Shown here: piece by piece, positions 5,116 to 8,228 of the stretch
Layout: every line of letters starts with the position of its first letter
How positions within the stretch are numbered: position 1 is the first letter of the stretch
Assembly (NCBI GenBank): GCA_030540495.1
Contig: JAUNWC010000053.1
Coordinates: forward strand, 1-8,228
Direction of reading: 5' to 3'
Length of the DNA: 8,228 bases
Source of the DNA: Bacteroidota bacterium
GTDB lineage: Bacteria > Bacteroidota > Bacteroidia > Bacteroidales > P3
The notes under the pieces: model-generated
Database searches by the model: none
What the model saw: the letters and a program-made list of their open reading frames with translations, nothing else
Told to the model about the DNA's origin: nothing
Position numbers and translations under genes: made by a program

Positions 5116-7079
5116 AAACTTAAAGTGATTTTTATTTGACAATTTCTTCCCATCATAGGATAGGAACGTATTACCTCGTATTGTTTGTTGAAAATATTAT
5201 TCAAAGAAAAAGTAAATTTATAATTGCAATCTTTTGTCTTGTAACTATAATTGATATTTGCAGAATGGTCGGCATAGTGAGGCAAAAGATTATAGGTTAT
5301 ATTCTCAGGTAAAGAATAACGATTATCTACCAACATACAATTATATCCCAAAACAATGTTTTTGTAACTTAGATTGGCAATAATGCTATACACTTGCTCG
5401 GGCGAGTAAGGTAAATTATCCTTGTAGGTAAGAGAGGAAGGTTCGTTATCTGTGGCACGCGAAAAAGAATAATTCAATTTGCCCTCTATGATGAAATCTT
5501 CTATCCTTGTGTTTGCACCTAACTTAAAATCACAACCATATATTTTTACTTTACCATAATTGACCATAGACCAAAGGTAAATATTTTTGGGAATGGCAAC
5601 TATTTTGTTGGTTACGTCATTGTAGTAAAGACTAACTTCTATAGATAATTCACTTTCTTTAAATACCTTGGAAAATGAATTGGTAATAGATAGTTGCATG
5701 GTATTTTCTGGGTTCAAATCCTTTGAGCCAAATCTTCTATAATACAATTCGTTAAAGGTTGGCATTCTGAAAATATTTTTATAGAATAAAGAGGAAGTAA
5801 AATTATTGTCCTGCCATTTAAGACAAAAATAAGGAGAAAAGTGCTGAGTTGTGTTTGTGCTATTGGAATACATATCATAATAAAGAGAATGCAATATATT
5901 GGTGGTAAGATAGAGTTTTTTGAACAATCGCCAATCAACAACAAAAGCACTTAAAGAAGAAAAGCGCTCAGGCTCTGAGTCCATTTGAGTATTTGCCTTC
6001 AATCTATTATAATAAATATCGTTGGTTAGGGTAAAAAAGAGATTTTCTGTGGGTTGAAAACTTATGGCATTGTTGTCGTATAGAAGCAAAAGTTTATATA
6101 TATCGTTTTCTCCTTGCAAACCATTGGACAACAAAGGGTTTAAATAGTGAGTATAGTTCCAATCTATTTTAAAATTGTTTTTATAGGTAAAAAGTCCATT
6201 AAGGTAGGAGGTAAAAGTACTTTGTAAAAACAAATTCTTGTTATATAATTCTTCTTTGCTATTCATGTAATAAAGAGTAACAGCCGAAGGCAATTCCCTA
6301 TCCGAATAATAATAATAGGTTTTTAGTTTCAATGTTTTGCTCTTGCTAATATCCCAAAACCAATTTAACTCGGTATGAGTAGAAAATATTTCGTTGTTGT
6401 CTCGTCTTAGTTTCTGAGTTTTTTGATTGTCTTGCAAACCATAATGAAGAACAAAGGGATAATTGCCTTTTGAGTGAGTAAGGTCAAAATAAGTGGTTAT
6501 TATATTCTTGTTGTTTATTTTGCGAGCAAAGAAAATATTTTCTCCAAAGGTGGAAAAACTCCCATACGATAAGCCTATCTCTGAACGCATATTGTTGTCT
6601 TCTAAATTGGGTTTCTCTGTTTGTATGTTTATGGTAGAAGCAGAGGCTAAGGCACTTGCTGTTGGCAATAAGGGAGTAAATTGAGCATTAGCCAAATAAA
6701 GTCCTCCCACATTAGCAAGAGAATATTTTCCCAAGTCCACCTGCCCACTTTGATTATCAAAAATATTTATTCCATCGTAAAGAATAGCCGTATGATTAGA
6801 AGAAAGACCTCTTACGCTTACTGTTTTTACTCCGCCCAGACCTCCATAGTCCTTAACCATAACGCCACTCAAAAACTTTGCAGCCTCCCCCACAGACTCT
6901 ACTCCTATGGTTTGCAAGTCTTTTTTTTGCAAAGCATCTCCTACAGGGGTATTTTCCAACAAGTCTATTTTCTTTGCCCGCACCACTATGCTGTCCAAAA
7001 CCTTAGTTTTTATGCTGTCTTGTGCTTGCAAAACAATAGTACCAAAAAACAACAATATCACTATTGCAAAATTCTTCAT
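5112..7079 (-). CDS. TonB-dependent outer-membrane receptor, BtuB-like
   Basis: This is a 655-residue outer-membrane transporter energised by TonB. The signal peptide is about residues 1-19 (KNFAIVILLFFGTIVLQA), then a TonB-box-like DSIVVRA (29-35). A plug domain spans about 42-158 with VSVRGLSSNHTAILYDGI and NVGGLYLANAQFTPLLPTAS. A 22-strand-type barrel follows, rich in alternating aromatic residues, ending in the typical closing segment FSLNNIFNKQYEVIRSYPMMGRN. There is no N-terminal carboxypeptidase-like domain and no SusD partner, which argues against a glycan system and fits the compact BtuB class. The partner gene overlapping its stop codon is BtuG-like, so corrinoid uptake is the best guess; siderophore or haem uptake remains possible. 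It has its own promoter just upstream and no visible riboswitch. The product is intact. Confidence 0.88.
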   Translation of the reverse strand: MKNFAIVILLFFGTIVLQAQDSIKTKVLDSIVVRAKKIDLLENTPVGDALQKKDLQTIGVESVGEAAKFLSGVMVKDYGGLGGVKTVSVRGLSSNHTAILYDGINIFDNQSGQVDLGKYSLANVGGLYLANAQFTPLLPTASALASASTINIQTEKPNLEDNNMRSEIGLSYGSFSTFGENIFFARKINNKNIITTYFDLTHSKGNYPFVLHYGLQDNQKTQKLRRDNNEIFSTHTELNWFWDISKSKTLKLKTYYYYSDRELPSAVTLYYMNSKEELYNKNLFLQSTFTSYLNGLFTYKNNFKIDWNYTHYLNPLLSNGLQGENDIYKLLLLYDNNAISFQPTENLFFTLTNDIYYNRLKANTQMDSEPERFSSLSAFVVDWRLFKKLYLTTNILHSLYYDMYSNSTNTTQHFSPYFCLKWQDNNFTSSLFYKNIFRMPTFNELYYRRFGSKDLNPENTMQLSITNSFSKVFKESELSIEVSLYYNDVTNKIVAIPKNIYLWSMVNYGKVKIYGCDFKLGANTRIEDFIIEGKLNYSFSRATDNEPSSLTYKDNLPYSPEQVYSIIANLSYKNIVLGYNCMLVDNRYSLPENITYNLLPHYADHSANINYSYKTKDCNYKFTFSLNNIFNKQYEVIRSYPMMGRNCQIKITLSL

Positions 7080-7113
7080 TAAAAAAAAGTATCTCTTTGT
7101 TTGTTATTTTGTG

Positions 7114-7121
7114 CAAAGGTA
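7114..7121 (-). promoter_or_regulatory. Promoter -7 element (TACCTTTG) of the receptor-lipoprotein unit
   Basis: On the minus strand TACCTTTG fits TAnnTTTG and lies 34 bp before the receptor ATG, implying a leader of only about 30 nt. No good TTTG is found about 20 bp upstream, where the U tract of the mreB terminator lies, so this promoter may be weak or may depend on an activator. It is supported by motif and position only. Confidence 0.6.
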
Positions 7122-7138
7122 GAATAAATTTTTGATAT

Positions 7139-7178
7139 AAAAAATCTTGCGACTTATCAGAAGTCGCAAGATAAAAAA
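7139..7178 (-). terminator. Rho-independent terminator of mreB
   Basis: A perfect 12-bp stem (7144-7155 with 7161-7172) encloses a 5-nt loop, with A/T runs on both flanks (7139-7143 and 7173-7178). Read on the minus strand, the hairpin is followed by TTTTT. It lies about 40 nt after the mreB stop and would end that transcript before the receptor promoter. The stretch between stop and hairpin (7179-7210) holds only a short palindrome (AACTATTAGTT, 7200-7210). Confidence 0.88.
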
Positions 7179-7210
7179 CAATAACCTTTATTAACTACTA
7201 ACTATTAGTT

Positions 7211-8228
7211 CTATTTTATTAAGAATGTGTAACTATCATAATTTTTTAGTGCTGCTCCCGTACCTCTTGCCACAGCACGCAAAGGGTCGTCAGCCACATG
7301 GACAGCAAGTCTTGTTTTGCTGGATATTCTTTGGTCAAGGCCTCTTAGTAAAGAACCTCCTCCCGCAAGATATATACCCGTATGGAAAATATCGCTTGCC
7401 AACTCTGGCGGAGTCATTGCCAATGCATCCAAAACAGCACTTTCCACCTTTGCTATACTTTTATCCAAAGCGTGGGCTATTTCTCTATAATTTACATATA
7501 TTTCCTTAGGAATACCTGTCAAAACATCTCTTCCCTGCACAGGATAGTCCTCAGGCGGTTCGGCAAGTTCTGTTATGGCACTACCACAGGCTATTTTTAT
7601 TCTCTCTGCCATACGCTCGCCTATATGAATATTATGTTGCTTACGCATATATTCCATTATATCCCTGTTAAACTCGTCGCCCGCTATTCTTATACTCTTA
7701 TTGCAAACTATACCACCAAGTGCTATAACCGCAATTTCGGAAGTACCTCCACCTATGTCTATAATCATATTGCCCACAGGCTCCAATACATCTATGCCTA
7801 TACCTATAGCAGCAGCCATAGGCTCGTGAATCAAACGAACATCCTTTGCTCCTGCTTGCTCTGCCGAGTCTCTAACAGCACGCTCCTCCACATTTGTAAT
7901 ACCCGAAGGTATGCAAATAACCATTTTCAAAGCCGGTGGTATAAGAGAGTGACGAGAAGGTATCATTTTTATCAACTCTTTAATCATAGCGTTAGCCATG
8001 TCAAAATCTGCAATAACACCATCTCTCAAAGGTCTTATAGTCTTTATATTGTCGTGTGTCTTTCCGTCCATTTGCATAGCCCTTTTGCCTACGGCTATAA
8101 TTTTCTTAGTGGTATTATCTATTGCCACAATAGAAGGCTCATCCACAACAACTTTGTCGTTACACATTATTATAGAGTTGGCTGTTCCCAAGTCTATAGC
8201 AACCTCTCTTGTCAAAAATGAAAAGAAT
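7211..8228 (-). CDS. mreB: Rod shape-determining protein MreB (5' end beyond window)
   Basis: This is a bacterial actin homologue that polymerises under the inner membrane and guides the elongation machinery for peptidoglycan synthesis. Motifs of the actin/Hsp70 ATPase fold are all present: phosphate 1 AIDLGTANS, the connecting EPMAAAIGIGIDV, phosphate 2 IIDIGGGTSEIAVI and adenosine motif GIYLAGGGSLLRGLD. The reading frame stays open to the edge: it begins FFSFLTREVAIDLG, and Bacteroidota MreB usually starts MG(L/F)FSF. Some 338 residues are visible and probably only about two are missing, with the final base of the window fitting the third base of a Gly codon. A TTG at 8215-8213 is therefore an internal Leu, not the start. 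The protein indicates a rod-shaped or elongating cell. It is followed by a strong terminator, not by mreC, so it appears to end its transcription unit. Confidence 0.96.
   Translation of the reverse strand, partial: FFSFLTREVAIDLGTANSIIMCNDKVVVDEPSIVAIDNTTKKIIAVGKRAMQMDGKTHDNIKTIRPLRDGVIADFDMANAMIKELIKMIPSRHSLIPPALKMVICIPSGITNVEERAVRDSAEQAGAKDVRLIHEPMAAAIGIGIDVLEPVGNMIIDIGGGTSEIAVIALGGIVCNKSIRIAGDEFNRDIMEYMRKQHNIHIGERMAERIKIACGSAITELAEPPEDYPVQGRDVLTGIPKEIYVNYREIAHALDKSIAKVESAVLDALAMTPPELASDIFHTGIYLAGGGSLLRGLDQRISSKTRLAVHVADDPLRAVARGTGAALKNYDSYTFLIK

Noticed and set aside
5116..5142. Upstream start of the lipoprotein at 5142
   Set aside because: It would add MSNKNHFKF before a complete lipoprotein signal peptide; the ATG at 5115 overlaps the receptor stop as ATGA and gives a normal signal length.
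8213..8215. TTG as the mreB start codon
   Set aside because: The frame stays open to the window edge and reads FFSFLTREV, matching the usual MreB N-terminus; the real start is just outside the window.
7382..8221. Long plus-strand open frame of 279 codons opposite mreB
   Set aside because: It lies entirely antisense to an unmistakable mreB. Its product is rich in His, Tyr and Cys with no recognisable domain, as expected from the reverse complement of a real coding frame.

Overview
The window reads as ordinary chromosomal DNA from a member of the Bacteroidota, most likely a low-GC Bacteroidales-like organism. The evidence is strong AT richness, promoters of the Bacteroidota type (TTTG, about 20 bp, TAnnTTTG), start codons that mostly lack Shine-Dalgarno sequences, a six-domain ribosomal protein S1 with a Bacteroidota-style tail, and a BtuB/BtuG-like outer-membrane pair whose lipoprotein has an acidic export signal. 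No genus can be named from this sequence alone. I see no mobile element, CRISPR array, tRNA, rRNA or prophage.

The left half (1-3960) is on the plus strand and carries housekeeping genes. It starts with rpsA (ribosomal protein S1), which has its own promoter, a leader of about 115 nt and a terminator. Next comes a promoter-driven two-gene unit, ribH (lumazine synthase, riboflavin pathway) and fmt (methionyl-tRNA formyltransferase), separated by 4 nt. A monocistronic HU-family DNA-binding protein gene follows, with a textbook promoter.

The right half (4051-8228) is on the minus strand. The HU gene converges on a lipoprotein gene across a shared hairpin terminator (about 3978-4017). In transcription order this strand carries mreB (its 5' end cut by the window edge), a strong terminator, a TonB-dependent receptor gene resembling btuB, and a surface-lipoprotein beta-propeller gene resembling btuG. 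The last two overlap by 4 bp (ATGA), so they are very likely co-transcribed and translationally coupled. By analogy with Bacteroides BtuB/BtuG, the propeller would sit on the cell surface, capture a corrinoid and pass it to the receptor for TonB-driven import. That substrate is inferred from family resemblance. No cobalamin riboswitch is visible upstream, and the gap to mreB leaves little room for one.

No previously undescribed system is evident. The points most worth a second look are the receptor/propeller pair without a visible riboswitch, the rpsA leader with a pairing element and a 7-codon upstream ORF, and an mreB that is followed directly by a terminator rather than by mreC.
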